From: Candidatus Opimibacter skivensis
GTDB lineage: Bacteria; Bacteroidota; Bacteroidia; Chitinophagales; Saprospiraceae
Assembly: GCA_016721905.1 (NCBI GenBank)
Contig: JADKHH010000010.1
Coordinates: 127,478 to 191,477 of the forward strand
DNA length: 64,000 bases
Reading direction: 5' to 3'
The notes under the pieces were generated by a model. It was given only the letters and a program-made list of their open reading frames with translations. It was not told the DNA's origin and ran no database searches. The position numbers and the translations under genes were made by a program. Shown here piece by piece: positions 8,826 through 17,395 of the stretch; the stretch's first letter is position 1; each line of letters begins with the position of its first letter.

Positions 8826-9422
8826 GTGTATTGTGAAGGTGCTTTATTTACTTATGTCGAACCACGTGGAATGTATGTAAGTTTAAACAATGGCTACACC
8901 TGGTCACTGGCCAATAATGGATCGCCTGAAATATCGTATTCTATTCGGGGTTTCACATATAAAAATTCTAATCTTTTTATTGCTACGGAAGAAGGAGTCT
9001 TTATGACCAGCGACTACGGTCAACATTGGATTTCAATAAATGATGGTTTAAAAAATATAGACACTCGTTCGATTTTATTAGCCAATGATACCCTATTTGT
9101 CGGAACGAATGGCAATGGTATTTGGAAGCAGGCCCTATCTACCATAATAGTTAAAAGCAAGGATATTGAAGGCTCTTTCGATCATTTTACAATATTTCCT
9201 AATCCCTTTTCCACGCAAACAACTTTGCAAACAACTAAATTCTTAAATAACGGAACGCTCAAGGTGTACAACAGCATGGGACAAGAGGTGGCCCAATTGA
9301 ACAATATAGTTGGTCAATCCATTTCTTTTAATCGCGGTCATCTGGTCAGCGGACTGTATGTAATCCGGATAACAGAAAATAATAAACTTATCGGGGTAAA
9401 AAAATTAATCATTACAGAATAA
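8826..9422 (+). CDS. C-terminal part of BNR/beta-propeller T9SS protein
   Basis: Continuation of the protein broken at 8706-8756. The frame is open from 8757 (NKFNSHWVLSNTGLPTDLPP); the apparent start is a GTG inside the domain, so independent translation is doubtful. It contains further propeller blades (NNGYTWSLANNGSPE, DYGQHWISINDGLKNID) and a T9SS type A sorting domain at the end (FPNPFSTQTTLQTT ... LKVYNSMGQEVAQL ... SGLYVIRITENN). Without its signal peptide it could not be exported. Read with the upstream part the full protein would be about 700 residues. Confidence 0.65.
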   Translation: MYCEGALFTYVEPRGMYVSLNNGYTWSLANNGSPEISYSIRGFTYKNSNLFIATEEGVFMTSDYGQHWISINDGLKNIDTRSILLANDTLFVGTNGNGIWKQALSTIIVKSKDIEGSFDHFTIFPNPFSTQTTLQTTKFLNNGTLKVYNSMGQEVAQLNNIVGQSISFNRGHLVSGLYVIRITENNKLIGVKKLIITE

Positions 9423-9668
9423 ATTGAAAATCTGATTAATCTCTTTAAAGGATTGCAAAACATAAATTTCGAGATTCTGAAAACTTACCAGTACTCGTCA
9501 CATAACATCGGATGCTCATAGGCAGGGCTATCCATCTTGAGAATGTCGCCTTCGCTACAAATTAGCTTGCTCAACATAGCTACAGCGATCAATAAACTGA
9601 AATAAATTTGGACAAAGGAGCTCAGGTGACAGACTTATAAAGAGTGGGCTTGCCTTGGCGTGTAATCA

Positions 9669-10139
9669 TCAATCATCACGTCTGATCAATAACTCAACAC
9701 CTTCCTGCAGGATACATTCTCCTCCATCTCCTAATATGACAAACTCACCTGCCGGTAGTTCACAATCCGCTTCGATCCGTATCACCCCATTATGATAATA
9801 GGGTGGATACTTCCCAACATTCCAATTGGCATTATTCGTCCACAATGAATCCACCGCACCGGTAAAAATGTATTCGCTGTACACCACCGGATTATCAATT
9901 TCAATCCGAACCGACTTGTAGGCACCTGAAATCTCAGAAGCGTCCCAGGTGTGTGCGAAGCCGGCATAAGCCGGATGGCTTTTAAGGCCGGACGGATGAA
10001 TAGCCTGCACAAAAATATCATACAAGCCATTTGCCCATACTACTGTATTGAAATCATATGCATACCTGATCTGCGGAGCAGGATTATCTTCAGACACATT
10101 GACACTGGCAAAAAGAATACCCGGAGCCATCGTATCCAA
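9669..10139 (-). CDS. C-terminal part of a large secreted protein (frameshifted)
   Basis: Carries the end of the protein encoded at 10040-12085. Sequence continues sensibly across the break as FIKPALDTMAPGILFASVNV if one T is added to the T5 run near 10148 on the coding strand, so the apparent ATG start is internal. The segment resembles a metal-binding or Ig-like domain (YAYDFNTVVWANGLYDIFVQAIHPSGLKSHPAYAGF) followed by a short beta-strand tail (WTNNANWNVGKYPP ... AGEFVILGDGGECILQ) similar to the strands that describe ordered surface repeats in Bacteroidota. No clear T9SS tail is present. Family not recognised. Confidence 0.55.
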   Translation of the reverse strand: MDTMAPGILFASVNVSEDNPAPQIRYAYDFNTVVWANGLYDIFVQAIHPSGLKSHPAYAGFAHTWDASEISGAYKSVRIEIDNPVVYSEYIFTGAVDSLWTNNANWNVGKYPPYYHNGVIRIEADCELPAGEFVILGDGGECILQEGVELLIRRDD

Positions 10140-12085
10140 TGCAGGTTTGATGAAAAATGCAATGAATCAACACCTGATGTACTCCCTGCACTCCATAATT
10201 CAGCGCTGATCGCAGGCATATTAAGCAGATTAGGAGCCCAGTTAGCCCAGTGACGGTTGCCTGCCAGAACTTCAACAGGTACAACGCCGCTTACAGTCGG
10301 CCCGAACAGGTTTCCATCTTCATCATCTTCAAGTTCGACATCATCGATATCAATAATGTAGGCAGGTATACCCAGCTTCGGCAGATGGTGATGCATTGGA
10401 AAATGTCCATGTACATCAGCCGGTTGCGTATAGGGTGGCTCCGGCGCAGTAGACGGGCAAAAGACTTCCACATGAACATTGATGATCCCGGCATTTGTCG
10501 CGAAAAACTGTACTTCGTTGTGCCCGATATGCAAGGGTGAATGACTATTGAAATGTGCTTCACCGATGTGGATACGGTTGGATATCGCGGAACCACTGTA
10601 ACCGACCAGATCAGGATTCAGCGGATTGGAATTATTGGCTCCTTCGGGCAGTGGAAATCCGACACCATTCACGAAGACAGAATCTCCCGGCTCGATCGTG
10701 AAATAACTGTAATCATTCGAGAAATATGTGAACACCAGGTACACATCATTATGCACATCATGCGTGACAGGGCGGATGTCATCCGGAATATGGATAGTAT
10801 ACACAGGATACTCCTCATTATAATCCTGGGACTTCTGATAATCTGTACTGTCAATACGCGAGACATAATTGTGCACGATGTAGGGTTCCACATCGGGGCC
10901 GTCGAAACCAAAGTTGTCCCAATGGGATAGGAAGTAAGGGTTGTCGTCTTTGGAGGTATTATAGCCAATGGTAGACCACAATAGATCATAGATGCCGGGC
11001 TTAAAATCACCCGGGGCAAATTCCGTATCGATGACGAGTACACTGTCAACATAGATCTTTATTCCTGCTGTATTCACGCGGACATCGAATGACCTGCGGA
11101 CATTTATACTCAGCCGTCTGCCGAAGTCCGCAAGATTCACTGAAGCCTGTGAATAGGATTCGCCCTGTGAGTTGATGAGATGTACACTGAGGTCATTGTA
11201 TTGTGCACGAAGCCGCAGGACATCTGCCGGAAGTCCTTCTACCCCATTTTCATCAAAGAAACTCATGTGACCTGTCAGATCCGTCTTCACCGGGTTGAGA
11301 TCAAGGTACCAGACACTACGAGGACTAAAAAGGCCGTCCATATCGAAGACGATACGCCGCTCTTCCACACTGTCGATGAGGATTGGTTTCCTTGGGCGTT
11401 GAGCCACCTGGGCGCGATCACCTGCCGCGCTATTCGATGTGCCCGTGAGTGTATGCGTATGACACTGCGGATTGATAAAGAAAAGATTGAAGCGAGGATC
11501 TGTCTGAGGTGTCATTGCATTGTTCCAATTGCGTTCATCAGCAGGGCCCTCGGGTAGATTGAAATCATCGAAGAACGTCATGGCATCCCGCAAGGAATTT
11601 ACACGTATTGGATCACCCCCCATAAAAGTCATCGTAGTAGCGGGGCTGCAGATAGCGCCCAAACTATTCAATTTCGTTACACGCAAATGGTATAAAACAT
11701 TATTAGCGATTGGCTGGATCTGCGCAACTCTGTTAGCTGTAACAATTTGATGAGGCTGTGCCTCTGTGCCAACGATCGTATCCCCTGTGGTCTGATCTGT
11801 CGCGCAACCGCATTCGGCTACGAGACCTGGGACTTCAGCGGCATCAAGCCACCATTGCACGAGATAACCAATGGGGTCCAGGCCGGCATCGCCCACATCC
11901 CAGAGCTGATAGGCGTTTGACGGATCAAAATCCATTTCAATGGTGGCTACATGATCGTCACGCTTGATGACGACAACGGGAGCGTCAGCAACGTCAGGCA
12001 TCCTTATGCCCGAGGCAAGCCCGGAGTTCCACAGAAGAAATAAGACTAATACAACGCATGCAGAAGTAGTAATGTGTTTCATCAC
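10040..12085 (-). CDS. Large secreted protein of unknown function, N-terminal part (frameshifted)
   Basis: Signal peptide MMKHITTSACVVLVLFLLW...LASG. The next 600 residues are rich in beta-strand and acidic residues. An Fn3-like segment at about 35-155 (AYQLWDVGDAGLDPIGYLVQWW ... LYHLRVTKLNS) precedes a possible concanavalin-like jelly roll at about 165-400 (FFDDFNLPEGPADERNW; SINVRRSFDVRVNTAGIKIYVD; YFLSHWDNFGFDGPD), which suggests carbohydrate or protein binding. Frame-correct sequence ends at about SLHFSS, and the last 33 residues (NLHWIRWLRVFFLP...) are out of frame; the real C-terminus is at 9669-10139. Divergent from the T9SS gene at 12376. No family assigned. Confidence 0.6.
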   Translation of the reverse strand: MMKHITTSACVVLVLFLLWNSGLASGIRMPDVADAPVVVIKRDDHVATIEMDFDPSNAYQLWDVGDAGLDPIGYLVQWWLDAAEVPGLVAECGCATDQTTGDTIVGTEAQPHQIVTANRVAQIQPIANNVLYHLRVTKLNSLGAICSPATTMTFMGGDPIRVNSLRDAMTFFDDFNLPEGPADERNWNNAMTPQTDPRFNLFFINPQCHTHTLTGTSNSAAGDRAQVAQRPRKPILIDSVEERRIVFDMDGLFSPRSVWYLDLNPVKTDLTGHMSFFDENGVEGLPADVLRLRAQYNDLSVHLINSQGESYSQASVNLADFGRRLSINVRRSFDVRVNTAGIKIYVDSVLVIDTEFAPGDFKPGIYDLLWSTIGYNTSKDDNPYFLSHWDNFGFDGPDVEPYIVHNYVSRIDSTDYQKSQDYNEEYPVYTIHIPDDIRPVTHDVHNDVYLVFTYFSNDYSYFTIEPGDSVFVNGVGFPLPEGANNSNPLNPDLVGYSGSAISNRIHIGEAHFNSHSPLHIGHNEVQFFATNAGIINVHVEVFCPSTAPEPPYTQPADVHGHFPMHHHLPKLGIPAYIIDIDDVELEDDEDGNLFGPTVSGVVPVEVLAGNRHWANWAPNLLNMPAISAELWSAGSTSGVDSLHFSSNLHWIRWLRVFFLPVSMCLKIILLRRSGMHMISIQ

Positions 12086-12375
12086 AGTGAATCTGGTTAA
12101 GCAGTAATAGGGAAGAGAGGAAGGGTGGAGACCTAAAAGTAATTAATATTTGAATAATCCTATGGATCAATTAATGGCCTTTTAAGTTGAGACTGCGTTC
12201 GAAGTAGAAATCCTTATATGCCATTCGATGCTAATTTGACAAAGGAGGGATATATTCATTCTCATAATCATACGGGCCGCCTTCGAGCTTCCTAATGCGG
12301 TGGTCTCCAATTGTTTTTAAAAATCAATATCTTGAGAATCTATAAATCAAAATATTAACCCTATTAACAGACTCC

Positions 12376-12885
12376 ATGAAGAGCATTAAACACAGTCCTC
12401 TTTTTCGAAATACACCGGTCCTGCTTATCATTGCTTTCCTTCAATTCAGTTTCCCCGCGCTATGCCAGCAGGCAGTGCTTTCATGGGGCGGCGATGCCAT
12501 CGGCGAATCAGGCTCCATCAGTTATTCCCTTGGACAGGTGGCGGATGAACACTACACCAGTAAAAGCGGGTATTGCAATGAAGGCGTACAACAACCTTTC
12601 ATACCAGATTCAGTTACTGCATCCTTTGAGGTCAAATCAGATTTAGATTTTTCCCTCTCTCCAAATCCATTCCGGCAAGAGGTGATCCTCTATGCCAATG
12701 ATCCGCTGGAATTTAATATTCAATATTCGATCATGGACCTGACCGGGCGACTTCAAACATCAGGCACCATTCATGCCACACCACATTCGATTCATCTTCC
12801 TGATTGGCCTGATGGAATGTATATCATGATCCTGCGTAGGGATCAACTCTATATCGATGCGATTAAACTCATAAAAGCCAAATAA
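12376..12885 (+). CDS. Short T9SS type A sorting-domain protein
   Basis: A 169-residue secreted protein. Signal peptide at 1-31 (NTPVLLIIAFLQFSFPALCQQ). The mature part starts with AVLSWGGDAIGESGSISYSLGQ and ends the conserved block with GVQQPF, an arrangement frequent in short Bacteroidota proteins of unknown role. The C-terminal 75 residues are a T9SS type A tail (LSPNPFRQEVILYAND ... IMDLTGRLQTSG ... DGMYIMILRRDQ). It is followed two bases later by the collagen-like gene, so the two are almost certainly co-transcribed and may form a secreted pair. Confidence 0.8.
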   Translation: MKSIKHSPLFRNTPVLLIIAFLQFSFPALCQQAVLSWGGDAIGESGSISYSLGQVADEHYTSKSGYCNEGVQQPFIPDSVTASFEVKSDLDFSLSPNPFRQEVILYANDPLEFNIQYSIMDLTGRLQTSGTIHATPHSIHLPDWPDGMYIMILRRDQLYIDAIKLIKAK

Positions 12886-12887
12886 AC

Positions 12888-14270
12888 ATGAAACCATTAT
12901 TCATGATCAGCCTGTGCCTGATCTCCGTGATGAATATATACGCCCAGGTCCCGCAGAGCATGAGTTTCCAGGCTGTGATCCGGGACGTGAATGGAAAATT
13001 GGTTAACAACCAATTAGTATCTGTTCGAGCAAGCATTGTGCAAGACTCCGCAAATGGCCAGGTCATCTACAACGAAATCCATCATGAACACACCAATGCA
13101 AATGGACTTGTCACACTTAAAATCGGGCAAGGTATATTAGTCAATGGTTCATTTGAGGAAATTCCATGGGAGCTAGGCGTTTTCTATTTGAGAACTGAAA
13201 CAGATCCGAATGGTGGAATCAATTTTAGCATATCGGGTACCAATCAATTATTGAGTGTGCCCTACGCGCTTTATGCAGGTAATGGTGGGTCTCCTGGTCC
13301 TCCAGGTCCGGAAGGTCCTCAGGGAGAGCAAGGATCTCAAGGGCCGCAGGGCATACAAGGTCCGCAGGGACCACAGGGACTAAACGGTGAGGACGGCGCA
13401 CAAGGGCCAGAGGGTCCAGAGGGTCCAGAAGGACCAGCAGGACCTCAAGGACCGGCAGGACCTCAAGGGCCAACTGGTTCACAGGGCCCAGCAGGTCCTC
13501 AAGGGCCGCCTGGATTAAATGGACAGGACGGTGCGCCCGGGCCCGAAGGACCACAGGGTCCAGAGGGTCCCCAAGGACCAGAAGGGCCTCAAGGACCCGA
13601 GGGACCGCAAGGACCTGAAGGACCTCCTGGATCGACCATCGTGCCAACGATGGAGGTATTTACATCTGATGATACGTGGTCTAAACCCACAAATCTCCTC
13701 TATGTAATTGTAGAAGTAGTTAGTGGCGGTGGTGGCGCTGGAGGAGTGAATGGACTAGCCTGCGGTGCTGCCGGAGGAGGAGGAGGAGGATATTCAAAAC
13801 GAATCATCCCAGCATCTTCGCTTGGCAGTTCTGTGTCTGTTATCGTTGGTGACGGAGGAGCAGGTGGAACCAATCAAGGAAGTGATGGAGAAGATGGCGG
13901 CAATTCATCCTTCGGTAGTTTTTGTAGTGCTACTGGTGGCGGAGGTGGAACTGGAACTGGGTTAGGCGGCGGATCTTCATTCTGGATAGGTGGGATAGGA
14001 GGTGTTGGTCAACAAGGGGATATTTCAATCGCAGGTGGAGACGGAGTAGGAGGCTGGTTCACAAGCGGTGACCATCTAGGTATAGGCGGAAATGGTGGTG
14101 ACTCATTTTTGGGTCAAGGAGCTCCGGGTATTGTGTTTATCACGACTGAAGGAATCAATGGAAAACAATTTGGCGGCGGCGGTGGTGGTGGTGTCGACAT
14201 ATACACTGGGAATGGTAATAAAGGCGGTGATGGAGCACCGGGGGTTGTAATAGTATATGAATATTACTAA
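12888..14270 (+). CDS. Collagen-like, glycine-rich secreted protein
   Basis: A 460-residue protein in three parts. Residues 1-130: signal peptide (MKPLFMISLCLISVMNIYAQ) and a conserved Bacteroidota stem domain (VPQSMSFQAVIRDVNGKLVNNQ ... SVPYALYA). Residues about 133-246: uninterrupted Gly-X-Y triplets rich in GPQ, GPE and GPP, predicted to form a collagen-like triple helix. Residues about 247-460: a glycine-rich beta domain (TWSKPTNLLYVIVEVVSGGG ... GDGAPGVVIVYEYY), the kind found on phage and bacterial fibres. No T9SS tail is seen. The repeats are encoded by diverse synonymous codons, so they are an old expansion rather than a fresh one. Likely a surface fibre that trimerises; partner of the short T9SS protein upstream. 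Confidence 0.8.
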   Translation: MKPLFMISLCLISVMNIYAQVPQSMSFQAVIRDVNGKLVNNQLVSVRASIVQDSANGQVIYNEIHHEHTNANGLVTLKIGQGILVNGSFEEIPWELGVFYLRTETDPNGGINFSISGTNQLLSVPYALYAGNGGSPGPPGPEGPQGEQGSQGPQGIQGPQGPQGLNGEDGAQGPEGPEGPEGPAGPQGPAGPQGPTGSQGPAGPQGPPGLNGQDGAPGPEGPQGPEGPQGPEGPQGPEGPQGPEGPPGSTIVPTMEVFTSDDTWSKPTNLLYVIVEVVSGGGGAGGVNGLACGAAGGGGGGYSKRIIPASSLGSSVSVIVGDGGAGGTNQGSDGEDGGNSSFGSFCSATGGGGGTGTGLGGGSSFWIGGIGGVGQQGDISIAGGDGVGGWFTSGDHLGIGGNGGDSFLGQGAPGIVFITTEGINGKQFGGGGGGGVDIYTGNGNKGGDGAPGVVIVYEYY

Positions 14271-14288
14271 CCGAAAGAATAGTGCGTT

Positions 14289-14906
14289 TTGAAAAGACGA
14301 CATTTAGATAAAGCATTTTGGTTGATCGTAGCATTGCTAAGTGCTTACTATTTGTACCGTGGTATCAAGTTCCGGTTTTTTACTGAAGGAAATCTAACAA
14401 CCAAGGAAATTTGGTATTACGCACATTTAGCGACAGCCATAGCTCCTTTGCTTCTTGGGCCTCTCCAATTCTGGACATGGCTTCGACTGAATCATGTGAC
14501 TATCCACAGGACACTGGGAAAAATTTATATCATCGGCTCCATACTTGGAGGATTAACGGCACTCTACCTGGGCATAACTATAGATTTAGATGGTTCTGTA
14601 GTTCCTCTTATACTTTTATCGACCACCTGGCTATTCATGACCGTTAGTGCATGGATTACAATAAGACGAGGAAATATAATAGCACATAGACTTTTTGTAA
14701 TAAGGAGTTATGCACTTGCTATGGTTTTTGTTTTCCTCCGGCTAGTGGGTGACATCCCACAGGAAAAACTATTCTTTTTTATAGAATCGCCCGAGATCAG
14801 AGACACCACATTGGAATGGATTAGCTGGATCATACCTTTACTGATCGTTGAACTCGTATTTTCATGGATTCCATCGATGAAACGAAAGCAGGCAACATTA
14901 AAGTAG
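14289..14906 (+). CDS. DUF2306 family membrane protein
   Basis: A 205-residue integral membrane protein with about six hydrophobic segments. It carries the DUF2306 features: an H...GPLQFW motif (HLATAIAPLLLGPLQFW), HRTLGKIYI in the first half and IAHRLFVIRSYALAMVFVFLR in the second, with conserved histidines in membrane-proximal positions. The function of DUF2306 is unknown; the histidines suggest haem or metal binding (inference). The start is a TTG with no in-frame ATG nearby, 18 bases after the collagen-like gene, and the Shine-Dalgarno signal is weak, as is usual in this phylum. Confidence 0.75.
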   Translation: MKRRHLDKAFWLIVALLSAYYLYRGIKFRFFTEGNLTTKEIWYYAHLATAIAPLLLGPLQFWTWLRLNHVTIHRTLGKIYIIGSILGGLTALYLGITIDLDGSVVPLILLSTTWLFMTVSAWITIRRGNIIAHRLFVIRSYALAMVFVFLRLVGDIPQEKLFFFIESPEIRDTTLEWISWIIPLLIVELVFSWIPSMKRKQATLK

Positions 14907-14945
14907 CGACAGAAAGCAATGGCCTACCATAAAGGAAAAACCCCT

Positions 14946-15581
14946 ATGAACTACAAACACTACCTCATCCTCACCCTTTTCATCCCTACCCTATCCTGTA
15001 AAGAAGGCCCAACAGGCCCGGAGATGGATTGTCATCTAAATGATCTCTATGTGCAAGATTACCATTTTGTGAATGCCGCTAAGGTTTTTGATATACGGAC
15101 AGATCCGCCAAAGGAGATAAAGAATGGAAGAATAGAATATGATCTATTTAATCAATGGATTTTTAGCCTTGATGATGACCCGGTTCCGGTCCCCTATTCA
15201 GATTACTTTATCGATTCAATTGAATTTCTCGGTCCTGCCTCCGTGGAGATTCACATATACGAAACCGACCTTTCTAAAATATACTCCTATACTCGAAATG
15301 ATTGTGGACTGGAACTTACTTCTCCTGATGGTGAACTTCACCTTGAATTGACTCAAGGTGGAGATGAGATCTCAGAACAACGATTTGCCATCTACGACCA
15401 CAAGAGCAAAAGGGTAACCATTGACACCTTGTCCTTTATCTCTGACTCCTTTACTTTTATCGAATACCGCTTAGGACCTTTTCTATCTTATGAGGATATT
15501 ATAAAGGAGTTTGCAAACGATAATCCGGGGCTTTATGATACGGTGGCAGTTGAGTTGGTTCAGAATAGAACTAATGAGTAA
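14946..15581 (+). CDS. Hypothetical lipoprotein
   Basis: The ATG at 14946 gives a clean lipoprotein signal (MNYKHYLILTLFIPTLSC, lipobox LPTLSC-like with Cys at 18) followed by KEGPTGPEMDC. An upstream ATG at 14919 adds nine residues and would weaken the signal. The mature 190 residues are acidic, mostly beta (SIEFLGPASVEIHIYETDLS, GELHLELTQGGDE, KRVTIDTLSF) and have no recognised domain. Likely outer-membrane anchored. Confidence 0.65.
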   Translation: MNYKHYLILTLFIPTLSCKEGPTGPEMDCHLNDLYVQDYHFVNAAKVFDIRTDPPKEIKNGRIEYDLFNQWIFSLDDDPVPVPYSDYFIDSIEFLGPASVEIHIYETDLSKIYSYTRNDCGLELTSPDGELHLELTQGGDEISEQRFAIYDHKSKRVTIDTLSFISDSFTFIEYRLGPFLSYEDIIKEFANDNPGLYDTVAVELVQNRTNE

Positions 15582-15609
15582 CCTCCTATAGAATTTAGCA
15601 AACATAGCA

Positions 15610-15637
15610 GGAGATGTAAGTCACTTTACACATCTCC
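15610..15637 (+). terminator. Inverted repeat, possible terminator
   Basis: GGAGATGT and ACATCTCC (8-base stem, 12-base loop) lie 29 bases past the stop of the lipoprotein gene. No U-run follows, so it is a weak candidate. Confidence 0.3.
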
Positions 15638-15790
15638 CGTCCCAGTATCTATTTCGGTGGCATCACCTGAACGTGCACAGCAAAGATCATGCACTTAGCA
15701 AGTGTGAATTATATAAGCTTTCTCCAAAATTCTATAACACGTAGAGCACGATATCGCTTCATTTTTACAGTCTAAACAAAGACACGAAAA

Positions 15791-15910
15791 ATGAATAACA
15801 TCTTCAGAGGACTGATCGCTGGCTATGGAGCACACAAACTGGGGGGTGGATGCCTGGGCACCATCGTCGTGTTTGTTATTATCTGGCTCATCTTAGGGCA
15901 ATGCAACTAG
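15791..15910 (+). CDS. Small single-span membrane protein (39 aa)
   Basis: A short ORF of 39 codons: N-terminal MNNIFRGLIAGYGAHKLGGG, then a hydrophobic helix (CLGTIVVFVIIWLILG) and QCN. The layout (basic amphipathic start, GG(G)C turn, one transmembrane helix) is typical of conserved Bacteroidota mini-proteins rather than random sequence. It sits alone between the lipoprotein gene and the PNPOx-like gene, 86 bases before the latter. Function unknown. Confidence 0.55.
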   Translation: MNNIFRGLIAGYGAHKLGGGCLGTIVVFVIIWLILGQCN

Positions 15911-15996
15911 CATAGCAGCCTACTTCCTCATCATTTATTTCATATTCAATCCAGTCACTATCGTGATGGACCATAACCCCATAAACCTTACATAAA

Positions 15997-16509
15997 ATGA
16001 GTGATACTAAAAATCTGCAAAACAAACAAGCGATTGACAAGCTCAAGGAGTTGGTAGGCGACATCAATATTTGCCTCTTCTGTACCGATCTCAAAACCGA
16101 TGATGGTTCTACTTGTCGCCCGATGGGTGCGCAGAAAGTATGTGACCAGGGCAATCTGTGGTTCTTCAGTCAAAAGGACAGCGATAAGAACAAGGCAATC
16201 GCCAGAGATAAAAAGGTGCAGTTGTTTTTTGCACATCCCGGCAAGAGCAGCTATCTGGTCGTGAATGGTGAAGCAGAAATTATCTTCGACCGTGCTAAAA
16301 CGGAAGAGCTCTGGAACCCTGTAGCGAAGATATGGTTTGAAGGCGGGAAAGATGATCCGGATATTTCAATCATCAAGGTAACGCCCACCACAGCTTACTA
16401 TTGGGATACGGACGGAAACCAAATGATCAATTTTATCAAATTGGTGGCTTCTGTCGCAAGTGGAACTAATCTGGTGACCGGCAACGAAGGAACCCTGGCT
16501 TTGGGATAG
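15997..16509 (+). CDS. Pyridoxamine 5'-phosphate oxidase-like general stress protein
   Basis: A 170-residue cytosolic protein of the PNPOx-like split-barrel flavin-binding superfamily, general-stress-protein-26 branch. Marks: ICLFCTDLKTDDGSTCRPMGAQ (first strand pair and FMN phosphate-contact region), GNLWFFSQKDSDKNKAIARDKKVQLFFAHP, SYLVVNGEAEI and YYWDTDGNQM near the C-terminus. Family members bind FMN/FAD or deazaflavin; the substrate is not predictable. It is followed 37 bases later by a SpoIIAA-like gene on the same strand, suggesting a small stress-related unit ending at the terminator at 16937. Confidence 0.85.
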   Translation: MSDTKNLQNKQAIDKLKELVGDINICLFCTDLKTDDGSTCRPMGAQKVCDQGNLWFFSQKDSDKNKAIARDKKVQLFFAHPGKSSYLVVNGEAEIIFDRAKTEELWNPVAKIWFEGGKDDPDISIIKVTPTTAYYWDTDGNQMINFIKLVASVASGTNLVTGNEGTLALG

Positions 16510-16546
16510 CATCGGAACATTTTTGTGAAGTAAAATAGAATGTAGT

Positions 16547-16918
16547 ATGATACAATATTTAGATGATTTGCCCTCCAACATCGTCGGCTTTAAGGCGACC
16601 GGAGAAATCACCGAATTAGATTTTGCGGATACTGTCATGCCAAAAGTCAAAACACTAATTGAACGGACAGACAAGCTGAACTATCTTCTCGTACTTGAAA
16701 CCTCCGTAAAGAATTTTACGATCGGGGCCTGGATGAAAGATGCCATCATGGGGATCAAGCATCTGACCAAATGGAACAGAGCTGCTATTGTATCCGATGT
16801 AGACGCAATCAGGACCTTTACAGATTTTTTTAGTTACCTGATGCCCGGTGAGTTTAAAGGATTCGAGCACAAGGATTTGCAAGAAGCCATTGATTGGGTA
16901 GCAGGGGAAACAGACTAG
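16547..16918 (+). CDS. STAS/SpoIIAA-like protein
   Basis: A 123-residue single-domain protein matching the SpoIIAA-like family (IVGFKATGEITELDFADTVMP, NYLLVLETSVKNFTIGAWMKDAIMG, WNRAAIVSDVDAIRTFTDFFSYLMPGEFKGF, AIDWV). The fold resembles STAS anti-anti-sigma domains, and some members bind non-polar ligands. Cytosolic. Co-directional with the PNPOx-like gene and closed by a strong hairpin. Confidence 0.8.
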   Translation: MIQYLDDLPSNIVGFKATGEITELDFADTVMPKVKTLIERTDKLNYLLVLETSVKNFTIGAWMKDAIMGIKHLTKWNRAAIVSDVDAIRTFTDFFSYLMPGEFKGFEHKDLQEAIDWVAGETD

Positions 16919-16936
16919 AAAATCCTCGCCATATTG

Positions 16937-16983
16937 AAATGCTCTGTAGAGACGCGATCCATCGCTGCTCTACAGAGCATTTT
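16937..16983 (+). terminator. Strong stem-loop terminator
   Basis: AAATGCTCTGTAGAG (16937-16951) pairs perfectly with CTCTACAGAGCATTT (16969-16983), a 15-base stem that ends in a T-run. The loop contains the widespread GAGACGCGATCCATCGC motif. It lies 18 bases after the SpoIIAA-like stop. Confidence 0.75.
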
Positions 16984-17104
16984 CATTTAATTTACTGTTG
17001 ATTCTCTGGCCCCTGCATCCGCAAGGGGGAAATGAAAAACCTAAAGGAGCCCGGAACAAGACCTATTCTCAACGAGTTCCTTTGACCGTTAGCAGACAAG
17101 CCTA

Positions 17105-17135
17105 TTGGAATTCTCGAAACTTGTACGTATCTTTG
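17105..17135 (+). promoter_or_regulatory. Bacteroidota-type promoter of the toxin-antitoxin pair
   Basis: TTG at 17105-17107 and TATCTTTG at 17128-17135 (20 bases between) match the Bacteroidota sigma consensus TTG/TAnnTTTG. The -7 element ends 17 bases before the chosen ATG at 17153, which supports that start rather than the ORF start at 17105. Confidence 0.55.
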
Positions 17136-17152
17136 CTAAAATTACACGTGTC

Positions 17153-17395
17153 ATGACAACGAAGCTTACCTTGACAGTAGAAAAGTCTGTCATTGAAAGG
17201 GCAAAAGCCTACGCAAAAAATACTGGAAGGAGCCTTTCAGAGATTATCGAAAATTATCTTGAAACCATCACCCAAGATGGGGCTGATCCTGAGCTTTCTC
17301 CGAAATTAAAAAGGATAGTTGGTGTTGTTGATCTTCCTAAAGATTTCGATGAAGAGGAGGAATTGAGATCAAGGCTGGAGAAGAAGCATTTATGA
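17153..17395 (+). CDS. VapB-like antitoxin (DUF6364-type)
   Basis: An 80-residue protein from the ATG at 17153: MTTKLTLTVEKSVIERAKAYA followed by KNTGRSLSEIIENYLETIT and an acidic tail (DLPKDFDEEEELRSRLEKK). This is a ribbon-helix-helix DNA-binding N-terminus of the DUF6364 kind with a C-terminal toxin-binding arm. It overlaps the PIN toxin gene by four bases (ATGA), the classic translational coupling of type II systems. Such antitoxins usually repress their own promoter, here at 17105-17135. Confidence 0.75.
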   Translation: MTTKLTLTVEKSVIERAKAYAKNTGRSLSEIIENYLETITQDGADPELSPKLKRIVGVVDLPKDFDEEEELRSRLEKKHL

